A stretch of 64,000 nt of DNA from Heliopora coerulea (taxonomy: Eukaryota > Cnidaria > Anthozoa > Scleralcyonacea > Helioporidae), in the NCBI GenBank assembly GCA_030142905.1, contig JASJOG010000017.1, positions 1,860,001-1,924,000 on the forward strand, in the 5' to 3' direction. A model generated the notes under the pieces. It had not been told where the DNA came from. It saw nothing but the letters and a program-made list of their open reading frames with translations, and did no database searches. Of this stretch, positions 1 to 12,437 are shown one piece after another. The position numbers were made by a program, and so were the translations under genes. Every line of letters starts with the position of its first letter. Positions within the stretch are counted from its first letter, which is position 1.

Positions 1-1250
1 GATTGGTAACTACGAGTGACAGAATCACATACGGATGCAGAAAACTTTCGTTCTGCAAAAATCGACTTAAAGATTGTTGGGTGTAAAAGTGTAAGAGCAC
101 TAAAGATCATATGTATTTAAAATTGATTTTGCGAATCACTGTCAACGATTGACTTGCAAACTGTTGACTCAAATATACTGTGGGATCAATTTGAAGATAT
201 CTTCAGGCTTTGAAGATTAAGAAGCAATTATGCACCCTGGTTAACTGAAAAGGTAAAAAATGTTACCAGGCGTCGTGATTACTAACAACACAATTCTTGA
301 CAAAACTCGTTCAACTGTTTTCATTCCTCTTCTTAATATTTTTACCCCAAAAACTCAGACATTCAGTTAACTTTTTACAACATTATGATCAGGGGGGTAT
401 TTAGAGGGATACTGAAGGGGTGGTGATCCCCGTTTTCCCTGGGTTCGGAACTAATTTGTTAAACAAACCTTCAACTCGATTCTTGAAAAAACCCTCCAAC
501 TATTTTTGCCGTCCAAAATATTACCATAGCTTAAATAGTGAAGTTCATAACCTACAGTGAGGTATACCTTCGTCATGGAACAACACTTCATCAAATGCGC
601 GATAAATGATAAAATAACTTGCATGACCGTGCTTTAGGGTCGCAATCCCATAACTGTAAATTTACACGAAACAGAGTGCTTGATACCTATCTGGTAGATT
701 GAAGTTGTAATTTAAGTACAACGTATAGGTGAAGAACTGAAGAATGATGAAAGATTACAGTGCTGCGTCGGCGGTGGTAAACGACGTCGAAGTGTTTCAA
801 AAGTCAAAAGCACAAAGGACTGCCGAAATTTAAGAAAGGAATATACTGGCGCTATGAGCGAAGGCCTTTAGGAGTGAAACTTGAATAATATAAAATGGAT
901 GATATTTTAATTGGTAACAAAGTCATGTGACGAAAAAATAATAAATATAAAATTAAATAATAAAATTATAAATTTAATTTAGATTAATAATATATATAAA
1001 TCTAATTTAGATCAATAAGAATAAAAGTTTAATAAGTTAATAAGCTAATAAGTTAACCCTAACCCTAATTTTAAAAAAATGCGTCGTTGCTCATTTAAGG
1101 CTCACGTTGTTACCCGATTATCACATTAACTACCACTCTTCTCTCCAAGTTCTCATACTTCCAACATATAAACCTCATCTATATCATTATTAATATATAG
1201 CGGCTTCCGCTTAGGTCGCATATGTATGTCGAACTTGTAAGTTGACTCTC
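1..1250. other. Gene-free AT-rich sequence
   Basis: No coding sequence of convincing length or family resemblance is visible on either strand. Around 950-1050 the sequence becomes nearly pure A/T. Near 1051-1068 two telomere-like TAACCC units occur, too few to call telomeric. Nothing else is recognised. Confidence 0.6.
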
Positions 1251-1255
1251 TGTCT

Positions 1256-1400
1256 GAGTCTTGGTAGCTCAATGGTTAGAGCGTCTCACCGGTCATCAGA
1301 AGGTTGCGGGTTTGATCCCCGTCTGGGGCTCAGAAATCGTTTCTCTGAGGATAGAGCTTGACGATCGTTCATCTATCATCTTATTGTTCTCTTCACTAAC
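1256..1400 (+). repeat. tRNA-derived SINE (family A), full head
   Basis: The segment begins with a tRNA-like head: a 7 bp acceptor stem (GAGTCTT with GGGGCTC, using G-T pairs), a D-arm GCTC/GAGC around an A-box (TAGCTCAATGGTTAGAGC) and a T-arm with a B-box (GGTTTGATCCC). The predicted anticodon stem has a mismatch and position 33 is C instead of T, so it is unlikely to be a working tRNA. The body after the head (cagaaatcgtttctctgagg, then a short unique tail) recurs beside the other heads at 12.4 kb and 51 kb, which marks it as a SINE family rather than a lone tRNA pseudogene. Confidence 0.7.
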
Positions 1401-2232
1401 CATTTTCAGCAAACAATTTCAAGAAACAATCTCAGAAAAAATATTCCAGCAGATAAATTGTGTGATCTCAAGAAAACAAGACGAAAACAAAAAGGTAATT
1501 TTGCCGGCTGTTTTTCAAAGTAAATTGGTTTATTCGCTCTCGAAGTTTTTTAGGCCTGCACGCTGTGCATGTCAAATGTCACGAACAACATTCAATTAGT
1601 AAGCTTGAAAATGCTCTCAAGCGCATCCAGATCAACGAACAAATGACTAGTTGTTATAAAGCAGAATATTTGATTAGTGATTCCTGGTTGACCTTTGTCT
1701 TGTTTCGGCTATTCAGTGTTGTTTGGTTGTTTAAGGTAACCGTTACCATAGCTTATTAAACCTGGTGACCCAGGTGATGAAGTGATACACATATGACGTG
1801 CGTTCAAGCGATATCCTCTAAAGTAGGAAGGAAAGATTTAGACGTGGGAAGAATATCACCTGCTACATCATGTGCCATAAAAAATCTCCAAAAGACGTGC
1901 TAGGAAGGTAGTGAAGGCATTAAGGATATGTTTAACGATATAAATAATAAAATATACCATCTTGTCAACAATAGCCACTGGCGTAGGTAGATTTAATTAA
2001 ATTTAATTTGATTTGAGCTGTCAGTATTTTACGGAAAAGTAGAACTAAAAAAGAACCAAAAAATAAATAAAAAAAAATAAATAAATGCATTTTACAACCA
2101 GGGTGCCAGGTCCTGGTTTTCCTAACTAAATGACCATTTTACCGTAAAATTTACCAATACGATTTGACACCGGCTTTCACGGTGTTAAAAGTGCAAATAA
2201 ATGATAATTAAGTTTATTTATTAAAAAGAACT
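1401..2232. other. No recognisable gene
   Basis: Short open frames only, with no family resemblance. AT-rich with A-runs near 2050-2090. Nothing supportable is seen. Confidence 0.5.
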
Positions 2233-2262
2233 TTTGAAATAATAATGAATGGTACTTACAAT

Positions 2263-2263
<1 letters not shown>

Positions 2264-2303
<40 letters not shown>

Positions 2304-2716
2304 TCAGAGAGAGTCAGAGAGAGTCAGAGAGAGTCAGAGAGAGTCAGAGAGAGTCAGAGAGAGTCAGAGAGAGTCAGAGAGAGTCAGAGAGAGTCAGAGA
2401 GAGTCAGAGAGAGTCAGAGAGAGTCAGAGAGAGTCAGAGAGAGTCAGAGAGAGTCAGAGAGAGTCAGAGAGAGTCAGAGAGAGTCAGAGAGAGTCAGAGA
2501 GAGTCAGAGAGAGTCAGAGAGAGTCAGAGAGAGTCAGAGAGAGTCAGAGAGAGTCAGAGAGAGTCAGAGAGAGTCAGAGAGAGTCAGAGAGAGTCAGAGA
2601 GAGTCAGAGAGAGTCAGAGAGAGTCAGAGAGAGTCAGAGAGAGTCAGAGAGAGTCAGAGAGAGTCAGAGAGAGTCAGAGAGAGTCAGAGAGAGTCAGAGA
2701 GTCAGAGAGAGAGAAA
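2264..2716 (+). repeat. (TA)n-(GA)n-(AGAGAGAGTC)n microsatellite
   Basis: A run of TA dinucleotides gives way to GA dinucleotides and then to about 40 almost perfect copies of a 10 bp unit, agagagagtc, up to about 2710. The near absence of variants between units points to recent expansion or strong homogenisation. A 158-codon open frame across it (VRESQRESE repeats) is a by-product of the repeat. Confidence 0.95.
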
Positions 2717-2815
2717 AGGTTTTGATTGTCTAACACAAGTAGAATTATAGAAAAAAGTGTATGTTGTGGTAACGACGGAGACTATAAATAAGTTAACCAC
2801 TCATTTCGCACAAAC

Positions 2816-2841
2816 GTTTCGCTTTTATTGAAGCCCTTCAG
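2816..2841 (-). ncRNA. Hammerhead-ribozyme-like remnant (degenerate)
   Basis: On the minus strand the order is CTGAAGG, a short stem (GCTT...AAGC) and GAAACG, the layout of a hammerhead core. The last position of the CTGANGA box is G instead of A, so activity is doubtful. The next bases (2846-2870) repeat the stem sequence in the opposite orientation, as in other Penelope terminal repeats in this window. Confidence 0.35.
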
Positions 2842-2899
2842 GGGCTAACTGAAGAGCTTCAATAAAGTTGCCACAATTCGTTGCCACGATATACACTTT

Positions 2900-2938
<39 letters not shown>

Positions 2939-2967
2939 GCAAGTACCATTCATTATTACTTCAAAAT

Positions 2968-5248
2968 GACAAAGGCTGGTAGAGGGGTTTAACTACAGAC
3001 TCTTGCATATCTGTAATAAATCCACAAAATGACTTGAAAATCTACATATTGCTAGGGTTCTTGAAATTGAATAGCATTACATAAAATTGATGTAATTGAA
3101 AATCTTGAAACAATGAAGGAAAACCTTCTGCAGCTTTTCCGTTTCTCACCTCGTTCTAGAGATATTTCAAATTCTTTGATACGTAATGAGACGACCTGTG
3201 ACGTCATTTTGGTGATACGTCATTTTGACAGATTAGAAAATATGTCATATCTCCGATGTTATCAAAGGAAATCACTTGAAACTTCATGGTAGCTTAATGA
3301 TGAAACTGAAGTGCCTACATTTAAAACATTGTTGTTGTCATTAATGAATTAGTTTCCAGACATTTTTCTCATTAAAAAGAGTAATTTACAAAACCCTAGT
3401 GGCAACATGTCTGGCTACTTGCAAATAAAAACCAAGCCAATGAAATGGCTATAAACATAGATATATATCTTATGGACTTGAGAGGTTTGTGATGATAATA
3501 TTTTGATGTAGAGATGTTCAGTTTTACCATTAAATCTCAAAATTAAGTTGCACGCAATGTTGTTGAATAACAAAGTGCTGTGTCACCAAAATGATCTCAC
3601 ATTTCGTCTCATTTACATAGCGAACAAACTGAAATATCTGGAGATGGAGATGAAAAATAGAAACAACTGTACGACGAGTTTCTTCATCATTCTAAGTTTT
3701 TTTTCAAATAATGCATGCTTAGTTTTTATTTCTTTAGCGCTTTAAGTGAACTCGTTGAATAATCTCAAATTGCTGTTCAATATTTTATTGGAGGTCAAAG
3801 TGCTCTGTCAGCCTGAAAACGTCATAGATACAGATCAAAGAAATCTTGTTATCTCAAGAACAAAGAGGGCGATGCTGGAGAGCTGTAAACGCCATTTATT
3901 ATCACTACTACGGTTTTATCAAATAAAATAAACTTAATTCTTAGTTTGAATGCTCTTCAAGCAGTACCACTCGTACTTTAAAACTTTATTTTCAAAGTAG
4001 ACAATGTTTAGTTCATGGTAAACGGATCAATAAAGAACTAGTTCTTAGCCGAAGTTCCGATTGACGTAGACAAACTGGTTTTTAGTTCCAGTTCCATTTC
4101 GATGGAACTTGAACTTCATCTTGATCTTCTCACGGTCTAGGAGGCATAAATTCTTGATGTTATTTCATGTTTGAGTCGCCACCTTTTTCAAATGAATTCT
4201 ATCATGATGAGAATAATATGAACATTGAATAAAATATTCCTGAATGAAATAGTCGAATACAAGTTTAAGTCTGGTTCACTCGAGCGAAGCAAACGCAAAC
4301 ACAAGAACGAAACAAAAGGCGAGACAAAGAAAGTATTCCTAAAGGGCAACGCAAGCATACGCACACCACTCGTGTGAACTTGGCTTTCGTAAACACCGCT
4401 GCAAACGTTGTAACGAATCCGTTGACTCCAGCTTGAAACATATAAAGGGGAGGGAACTCTAGTGTGTTCTGTAATGAACTTATAGCTTTAGAAAATCACT
4501 GAAAAGATAAAGTCGGTACAATCCGTATGCGACTTTGTTGACAGCATTCTCCAATACATTGAATTTACCCATCCATGAAAAATAGTGTGAAATATGGTGA
4601 CAATTAACCTTTCATGTCTTTAAGTTTATTTACCCATCCAGAGCAGATGATCTTATTCTGGAGAATTTTGTCTTGTAATGTAATGATATCACTCTGTATG
4701 ACTGAATTGCGTTGGCTTATTACGTACTAATTTCGAGAAGTGTCCCCGAAAGAGTAGCGTTAGTAAACATTGAAATTTGTGTCCTTCTGCTAATTACAGC
4801 GATCGTTGACCTGTGTTTTCAACGCAATTCTGGGCAATTTATAAGTCGTTTTGGTAAATATTTTTTTCAGCATCGATACACATACATACAGAATGATTTT
4901 TTTTCTTTATACTCGTAGGTATTGTTAATAATTATGGAACCTGGCGTTTGAGAAGTATTTGCTCAAAAAGGTCAATAGAAATTAAACTACCTTTTAAGTT
5001 ATTGTCTTGGCCAAATATTCGGTAAAATGATAAGCTCTTGCTTGGTTTCAAATTGTCAACGAATTGTTCTAGAATCATACGGCATTACAATTATAATAAT
5101 ACACATCAAAATATCTCTCGATTCTGATTAGCTGATAGCAGTTCAATTTCAAGGTAACAAAATACAGAAAAAAAGTAACAGTAATTTGCGTTAAATTAGT
5201 TTTTGGAACTGTGTTACTTTTTTCATGTTTATTACTAATTGATAATAC
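2968..5248. other. No recognisable gene
   Basis: Only short open frames without family resemblance occur. No start-splice-stop architecture or known repeat was recognised in this 2.3 kb. Confidence 0.5.
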
Positions 5249-5460
5249 AGGGGCGTAACCAAGCATTTCGAAGGGCAGGGGTCAGAGGAAAGTATCAAGG
5301 CACGGTGGGGGTGATTTTGATAATTTCGAGCGCAGTAGATCTACAAAGTATTGGAGAGTGAGGAGGGGAAAGTGTCGCTAACTGGGCACACCTAAGACAT
5401 CTAACAAAAAGGGTAGGGGTGCGATTTCCCCATCGCCAACTTCCCTCTAGTTACGCTCCT
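5249..5460 (+). mobile_element. MITE family X, copy 1
   Basis: A ~210 bp unit begins AGGGGCGTAAC and ends GTTACGCTCCT, an 11 bp inverted repeat with one mismatch. The interior (cgaagggcaggggtcaga, then agtatcaaggcac) recurs at 8949-9155 and, inverted, at 22424-22622. Too short to code. A target duplication was not resolved, so the superfamily stays open. Confidence 0.75.
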
Positions 5461-5689
5461 ATAGTAGTTTGGTTTCTCAGCAGGAACGAGACGTACTAGT
5501 GTCTTTTTCAAAGGCCTCCAAAAGCACTTGTCCCTGTTTTTAAAGTCTTTCAAAGGCTCACTCTAGCGTGCTTTTTTGCAAATGGTAAGAATCGTTTTCG
5601 TAACATAGTCTTAAATGTGTTATTTTAATGCGTCACGCTAAATGTCAGCAGATAAAAGCAAACGAAAATTTCAGAAACATAAGCATGGG

Positions 5690-6077
5690 CAGTGGAGAAG
5701 TTAAGCATAACAACTGGTCATGCTATGCAAATTTCAGAGTTTCAACCCGTAGCAATGGGATCATGTAGTGCAAATATAAAATTACGTGCGATATTTAGAT
5801 ATCAACCAAAACATATCTATTAAAGCTATTTCACTGCAATTTCCAGTCATACTTAGCATAACCACCGCTTTGACCACTAATTTTTGCTTTTTTATCTAGT
5901 AAGATTTTTTACATCCACCAGCACTGTAGTTACTAACTATTGTGCTGGTGGATTTATATACCTTGGTATCTGATTATCGTAGATCATTTTAAACTTACAT
6001 AACATAACCTGTTGCTATGCATGAATAATGTTAAATTTGCATAGCATGACCAGTTGCTATGCTAAGCTTCGCCACTG
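5690..6077. mobile_element. hAT-type MITE with 8 bp target duplication
   Basis: The element begins CAGTGGAGAAG and ends CTTCGCCACTG. The inverted similarity continues about 45 bp inward (aactggtcatgctatgcaaa on both arms). It is flanked on both sides by the identical octamer AGCATGGG (5682-5689 and 6078-6085). A CAGTG-type terminus with an 8 bp duplication is the hAT superfamily signature. The 388 bp interior has no transposase, so it depends on a partner in trans. The undamaged duplication suggests a fairly young insertion. Confidence 0.9.
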
Positions 6078-6085
6078 AGCATGGG

Positions 6086-7914
6086 TATGACGTTTGGCAG
6101 TGGTTTAACACAAATTACTCGATACAAATGTTTTTAGAGTTTCTCAGTGAGATCGAGTGAAAAATTGAAGGAGATACACTTGCAGAAAGTTCTAGCGGGA
6201 ATTCTTCCTCTAATTTCTCAGGAAATCAGCCTAATTCCCAGTCGTGCTTTTCCTGGAAAAGGGATGTTTGAGTTCCTTTTTCCACTTTTTGGAATGCGGG
6301 AACAGTTGTAGGAACGTTGTACTTTCTTGCTGGTTTATTTGCATCAGTGCTTCTCGTTATTCTGTTCATTCTTGCTCTGTAAATAGTCACCTTCGTGACT
6401 TGGCAATAACTCAGCACCACATCCCACGCTGATGTAAAACACTTATTACTCTCTGGCCTTAAGGTTAGAAGGGGTTAACACAAACCCTCCTCAGCACTTT
6501 AACAAGGTTGAAACATGAAAGACTTATTGTGTTGGACCATTCATTCATTAGCTTTTCTAGAAACATCTTGATTCACCCAGTTAACAAGCTATCTTTCCTC
6601 CATAGTAGCCAGGTCGTCCAAAAAGACAGACATCACCTCGTCCGCCAGGGTGATTCTTGCTTCGCCTGTTTCAAAAGTCAATCTGGAAAGTAATCTAACC
6701 ATCTAAATCTGAGTCCTTAGAAATTTTGCCTCCTAAAAGTTAAAGAGGCTCAACGGTATATACCTCATCAAAAGTAAAAGAACGGTCAGAAAATTTTCAC
6801 GATCAAACGTTCTGAAAGAGCACTTTTCTGAAGAAGTACTTATCGAAATATTTGTGAAAAGCTTTAAAATTTGAAAAGTGTAGCAATACCAAGCGGAAAA
6901 TGACCGGTCTGTATGTTAATTCAGGTTGTGTTTTGAATAATTGAGTTTTTTCCAAGTTTATAAACCAGTTTGACGTTGGTGGCTTGACGTATCGGAAGTT
7001 AGTTTCGATCCTCAGGTGAAGAGTAAGTAGCAACTTCCGAAATGTCGAGTCATCAAAATCAACCTGGTTCAAGAACAGGGAAACTTTAAAGAGTCATAAT
7101 GTGCTTCTACCATTATGGTAACAACAAACAAAGAACAACATGACAAAGAACCTGGAGTGTCAGTATTGGAGGGGATGCGGAGTATATTATATATATCCTT
7201 CGTTTTGGCCTGGTAATGATGTATCATTTTTCTCAAGCTCATCAATAATTCATAGCATTTTTATTCAACCAGCGCCATATTTTGCATCTTGTGCTCAAGG
7301 ACGAGACACAATAGATCAAATACGACTGTTCAAGAAGTGTTCAAATCCTACAGTTGAACGCTTTGTCAAGCAATAGTGAATAATTTATCTTAATCTAAAA
7401 TTCTTATCAGGCACCAAAGAACAAAAGAATAAAAGAGAGAACGAAGTAAAAAGAAAGGAAAAAAACAGTGAACATTAGAAAAAAAATTTCAGATGTGCAA
7501 GGGTCCATAGACTTGATACAAAGGACGTTCATTTATCTCAGAAGCCATTTCGGCAACTTGTTGTGAGTATTTGACCCCGACCACAAAATACTAGAAAGCA
7601 ATAAATCTCCCTCCCTGCACTCCATGAGATTCATTTGTATTCTTGTGTTTTGATACCAAGGTCAAGCACTTGAACTTGCTGTTGATATGGTACATCAAAA
7701 CCCGACATTTATGGACACAAACATCTCGCGTGGCGTGAAGACTTTGATATGACGCACATGTAATGTACGGCAACGTTCAATGGTGATACCAGTTTACCAT
7801 CGTCCGATCTAATGGGGACTAAGTAGCATAAAAAGAAATTTTCACAATTAACTTTAACTGCTTAAAAGTGAACTCAAAAAATTAAAATGAGTAAAATTCG
7901 AAATCGCATTTTCA
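6086..7914. other. No recognisable gene
   Basis: Scattered open frames below 90 codons on both strands. None resembles a known domain and none shows a credible splice context. Confidence 0.5.
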
Positions 7915-7975
7915 GGTTCCGAACTGCTGTTCTACCAGTTGAGCTATCGAGTAAACTGGGAACAGAAGCAGTATG
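7915..7975 (-). repeat. tRNA-derived SINE (family B) head fragment
   Basis: Read on the minus strand, the segment carries an A-box-like tRNA segment (tcgatagctcaactggtaga) matching the heads at 23.3 kb and 29.4 kb. The B-box half is diverged. It is a short relic. Confidence 0.5.
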
Positions 7976-8948
7976 CTCGTTTTATCCACTTTATCTGCAA
8001 TAGAGATTCTCGTGATAACTTTACCCCTAATGCACGAGTCCAAGGACACCCTCACACCCCCTTGGACTGTGCGAGGATTACGGAGGATGTGACAGGGAAT
8101 AGAGACAAAAATCATTCCCGAAGGAGTAGGGGATCGGAACTTTGAGTATTTATCACTCCCGAGAGTAGGAGGAATGTGTGGGGATTTTTAATGGGCTTGT
8201 TGTTATGAAACCAGCGGTCTTTTATCTGAAGCAACAGTGGCAGTTGTTCTTAGAAGAGATGATAAAGAGATGAGTAATTTTGTTAGTTAAATTTATTTGC
8301 CATGTAAATCCAGACCTCAGCTCTCTAAAAATTGTGCTCCAGTAACAAAATCTAATGAACACAGGTAAGGAAATCAAAGTAGCATCAAGTAAATGAATAT
8401 AACTCAGGAGGTCCGCAGCCTGCCTGCCATGCTGGGAGGAGGAATAAGAATAAAATATCTAAATGGGGCTCATAAATATTGACACAACTGAAGTTTACTG
8501 GCAGCAAACTACTATTTTTTGCAATGAAAGTGTGAAAGAAGAAAAATTTATTTTATTCATATTTTTGTCGTTTTCGTAAGTGTAACCAGAAACAGGTGTA
8601 CGTATTTCACAATTCATTTTGACAAAATCACATTTATTTCAAAATGGTTTGAGATTTGAAAAACGTGACTGTCTACAATTGAAATTGGTAATTTATTGTG
8701 TGTACAATTGGGATCGGTTATGAGTCTAATCCTGGCACATATTAGTCGTCTCAGCACTTTTGTTTTTTTTCCCTCCTAGGCATAATTTTAACGAATCTTA
8801 TAAGTACCGGGACTGCAATGAGATTCCCCATAGTTTCGGGCACACAAAAAAGGATATGGGATTTAACACATTTAATATATGTCAAGTATGCCACATAAAT
8901 TCTACCCCAGAATGTTCGTAGGCCATAAAAGTTGGTCTCGAAATGCAT
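7976..8948. other. No recognisable gene
   Basis: Contains a small hairpin near 8040-8070 (tccaagg...ccttgga) and otherwise unremarkable AT-rich sequence. Confidence 0.5.
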
Positions 8949-9155
8949 GGGTGCAACTAAAAATTTCGAAGAGCAGGGGTCAGATGCTAGTATCAAGGCA
9001 CCGTCGGGACAATTTTGATAATTTTGAGCCAAGTAGATCTGCGTGGCTTTGGGAAATGACGGCAAAAAGCACTCCCTATAAAGGGCAAATATAAGTTTTA
9101 CCACAAAAAGTTAGAGGTTGCAACCCCCCATCCCACCCCTCTAGTTACTCCGCTG
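8949..9155 (+). mobile_element. MITE family X, copy 2
   Basis: Collinear with the unit at 5249-5460: shared interior tokens include aatttcgaagagcaggggtc, agtatcaaggcaccg and gataatttt, ending in ccctctagttac. Its terminal bases are more diverged than in copy 1. Confidence 0.7.
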
Positions 9156-10209
9156 AAATGTTCATCGTCTTACTGCTGAGAGCAAATGCAAATATTAAAT
9201 ATATTGAACACTTTTGGAACATTTTTGTGACGTCTAGGACAGAAAATGTAATGAACAGTACTGACGTCTTAAGCGTCAAAGGTTTGAGTAGACGCCATTT
9301 ATTTCAAGTCATTGTCAAACCCAGTTTTGTTTCATCCTTTACTTTCTGAAATTGTCCACTGGTAATGGATTTTGCCATGTCTAATATACAAGTATCCACT
9401 TAAGTCATATTAATAAGAAGTAAAAGTGATTTGATTGTAAGGTACGAGACTTGGAAAACTAGTTTCAGAAAAGTTGGACATGTTACAATGGTGATGAAAT
9501 GAAATCAAGATGACAAATATTTCGATACTGACTTTTTGAGCCTCGAATAGACAAATGTTGGAATCGATATATAATTTTTTGGGTCATAAGTTCAACACCT
9601 TAAAAGCAATACTCTGCAATAGCGAAAATTATAAAATAATAGTGCTTACACAGCAGCTTTCAAGTTCTTCTAACATTCTCCTCGTGTTTGCATTAGGCTG
9701 TAGAAACACATCAAAACAGTTTCTATTTCTTAATAAATTGACATTATAAATACAGTTAAAATACAACATTTATTAAGGGACAGGGCGTAGAACATGCATG
9801 GCTATGTGGTTAGTCCAACTACCTTGTTCGACCTGTACGAATGCACATAGAGGGAGATAGCTACGTGAGATACAAAGAGAGAGATTCATTTTGTTATGGT
9901 TTTATTCGTTTGTATCGCTCACGTCACACCTAACCTTAATTAACGTACCAACGTAAATCGAAAAATAAGCCCATTAGGGGACGCTTCGCATGTTCAAATA
10001 TTGTCGTTTCCAGGACGCTTGATCTTCCACGAGTGTTCCAGAAGTTGTTTGGCAACTTTTTGGCAACTTTTCTGATTTCGAGCAACGGTTTTCCTGTCGA
10101 ACAACTTTTTGCAATCTGTGCAAATTATACCTATTTTGAGAAATATGAGCAACTTTTAGTTTTTAAAAATAATCTTAGAGTCTTATTGACGTGTTTCAAA
10201 AGGCTTACA
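9156..10209. other. No recognisable gene
   Basis: Small open frames only. No domain, repeat or splice pattern recognised. Confidence 0.5.
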
Positions 10210-10560
10210 TGTTAAGCTATCGAGTCCACAGGGATTGGAGGCAAGTTTGAACTAATTTAAGTGCACGAGATATTCCTTCGCAACAACTTAACGCTATCCA
10301 TGAGAGGATGTGCAGTGTTTCAATTCTATTTCAGAATCATCCTCAGAGATACACATGGAGAGAAACTTTTCATGAGAATCTGACACTGCTGAAGTCAACT
10401 GAAAAATGTTGACTCGAGCGAGATTTCAACTTGCACATTCTCTCACGGATAGCGTTAAGTTGTCGCGAGAATATCTCGTGCACTTAAACTGGATAAAACT
10501 CGCCTCAAATCCTGCGGACTCGATTGCTCAACAAGTAGAACGGCGGGGACCGGTATCCCA
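10210..10560. repeat. SINE family B foldback
   Basis: Two inverted arms (about 10210-10310 and 10437-10540) share atcgagtccacaggg-type, gtgcacgagatattc and aacttaacgctatcc segments in opposite orientation. The centre carries the family B body (gtgtttcaattctatttcag, tctgacactgctgaagtcaa, aaaaatgttgactcgag). The right arm ends in a degenerate tRNA head on the plus strand. This looks like two SINE copies inserted head to head, or a SINE that has become a foldback unit. Confidence 0.65.
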
Positions 10561-11446
10561 AAATACTCACAGCTATTAGATTAATTGCCAATTTCCTACG
10601 TGAAAAGGTAGTCTGGCACAGAGCTTGCTGGTTAAGTTTTTGTGCATTTTGGTCTGCTTGTGGTTAGTTGCCATAGTAACCTACGCGGGTCTGAGTATCT
10701 TAAAGAAAATTCAAAATGGCGGACGAGGACAATGATTCATGCCACTGACCTATACATGGAGATCATAAGTCAACTAGTAGGTATGACAAAAGGTGGCATT
10801 GGCCCTAAATTTCAGTGAAATACTGCTACCCGATTGAATGCTGCCATGTCGTCGGGAGGAAAATTTGTTTCCTGAATCGAGGCCTAAAGGTGTTTTATGG
10901 TTTTTAGTAAAGAGCTGAAAACGTAACTTTGCAAAACGTCTATCCTCAAGTTAGAGTACGGTTTTCATTGGACATTTTTCATTTGCACAGTTTGTCTGGT
11001 TAGTATAGCCGGTTTGACAAGGAGCTTGCTAATTTTCAGTACTGAGACTGGTCAGTCAAAAGTAAAGGTTCGTTCTTGTGATGTATTTTCCACTGGCCTA
11101 CCTAATCTCCCAAATTCATATTAATATTTTCGTTCTCAAAATTTTTCAATGCTTTCTATGCCGATTGTTGAACGCCTAGGTAAGGAATTTCTACGAGTAT
11201 AACTTGGGGTTTTTAACATTATTTGCGATTTTCGAGTGTGGTTAAGTTCTACTCGTCTCCTTTGCTATGGATTGTTGGTCGATAAAATGTGCCTTTTTGA
11301 AGTTTCATTTCTAAATTTACAGCCTTATGCCATTATACACGGTTCAAAAAAGTCCAGTTTAGAATGTATTTAGGTCCTCTTTTTCGAATCATACAGGTCT
11401 GAGTAAATGAATAGGTAAAAAAGTGGCAGTAGGAAAATACTTTTAG
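10561..11446. other. No recognisable gene; possible promoter-proximal sequence
   Basis: Contains aaaatggcggacgaggac at about 10709-10726, a motif often seen at metazoan translation starts, but the frame stops after ten codons. No exon could be chained from it. Confidence 0.35.
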
Positions 11447-11595
11447 TCGAGTTGTTAATCACCATTCACCACGGACAGAAAGATGTTTCCAATGATGAGC
11501 AACTTGAGTGGACGTGGAATGAAATCCTCAAACAACTGAAAAACAAAGAAGATTTCCTTTCTAAAGTTAAAACATCAGCTAACATCTGGAAGTAA
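11447..11595 (+). CDS. Exon-like coding fragment, unidentified
   Basis: A pyrimidine/AG acceptor-like site (acttttag) is followed by an open frame reading ELLITIHHGQKDVSNDEQ and continuing through WTWNEILKQLKNKEDFL to a TAA at 11593. The composition (balanced, charged, amphipathic) looks like real protein, unlike neighbouring chance frames. No family is recognised. It could be the last exon of a gene whose earlier exons were not found, or a fragment of a mobile-element protein. Confidence 0.3.
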
Positions 11596-12394
11596 TATCA
11601 TGTGACAGCAGGTGTTGGGATGCGAGGTACATTACATGTAAGTCTACCTTCAGGAACAAAAACAGAAACGCTTCCATTAATCTGTCTGGAAATTTATGAA
11701 ATCACTTACAATAAAATAGATTGTTCCAATAAATAGCATATCTACATAATGGATCTACACCTTGAAAATTGAATTTAAAGAGCCTTAACCCTTACCCAAC
11801 CAAAACCCTTAAGGTGCCTCTAATTCTAATCCTAAAAGGCCAGCGGTTTGTAGCCGTCCTCTAACTACACTTTAGCCAAATAAAATAACGCTTACTAAAC
11901 TTTTAACATAAGACGATGTTTGACATTTTAAGAGAGGTTGCCAAACAAACTAAAATATTTTTCATTAAAAACGTGTGATGACGAGACCAAAAGATAAGTT
12001 GGCCTAAGGTTGATGAAATGTTCGACATCAGTCAAACTTCCTCCATCATCATCCAACATAGCTGTGCATCGGAGTTCCAATGACCGGAGTTTTAAACGTT
12101 TCAGTGAAAGCTGCCGGAAACCTGATTTGATGCAATGAACTGTTTCTAACCGTAGTCATCTCGAGATGACGTTCTGTGATGTAACAACAAGTGGGTGAGT
12201 GCGGACTAAGGACGCTGGATAGGAAGTTGTAACTTCACGACGAGCATCGTGTCCCAGGAAGTCGTCTGTTGCTGCCGTTTTTATTCAAATTTTGTGCGTG
12301 GTTAAGGGAGATTGTATCAATATAAAGAGGGAAGAGGTTAGAATATGCATCATAGAGGTAGATAAACGATCTTCAAGCTCGATACTCAGAAAAT
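11596..12394. other. No recognisable gene
   Basis: AT-rich. Nothing supportable apart from the SINE A body fragment (gaggtagataaacgatcttc) just before the SINE head that follows. Confidence 0.5.
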
Positions 12395-12437
12395 GATATC
12401 TGAGCCCCAGACGGGGATCGAACCCGCAACCTTCTGA
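12395..12437 (-). repeat. tRNA-derived SINE (family A) truncated head
   Basis: On the minus strand the T-arm and acceptor part (gaaggttgcgggttcgatcc, then ccgtctggggctcag) match the full copy at 1.26 kb; the D-arm and anticodon half are missing. The break falls where the inverted repeat flanking the LINE begins, so the insertion cut or replaced the head. Confidence 0.7.

Larger units (their letters stand above)
2233..2967. repeat. Microsatellite block framed by a ~40 bp inverted repeat
   Basis: The left edge (2233-2280) and right edge (about 2905-2967) are near-perfect inverted copies that both end inward in (TA)n: the left carries aatgaatggtacttacaatt and the right is its complement with one or two changes. 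Between them lie the decamer repeat and a ~190 bp unit with a Penelope-like hammerhead remnant. The arrangement resembles a small foldback or Penelope terminal-repeat remnant whose interior was expanded by slippage. Confidence 0.6.

Noticed and set aside
1051..1068. Telomeric repeat
   Set aside because: Only two TAACCC-type units occur, not enough for an interstitial telomere claim.
1256..1335. Functional tRNA gene
   Set aside because: Cloverleaf arms are recognisable, but the anticodon stem has a mismatch and position 33 is not T. The same head with the same 3' body recurs elsewhere, as expected of a SINE.
2249..2725. 158-codon open frame rich in RESE repeats
   Set aside because: It is a direct translation of the 10 bp microsatellite; every frame of such a repeat without stops gives a similar artefact.
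10709..10745. Translation start ATGGCGGACGAGGAC of a host gene
   Set aside because: The frame stops after ten codons and no donor site restores it.
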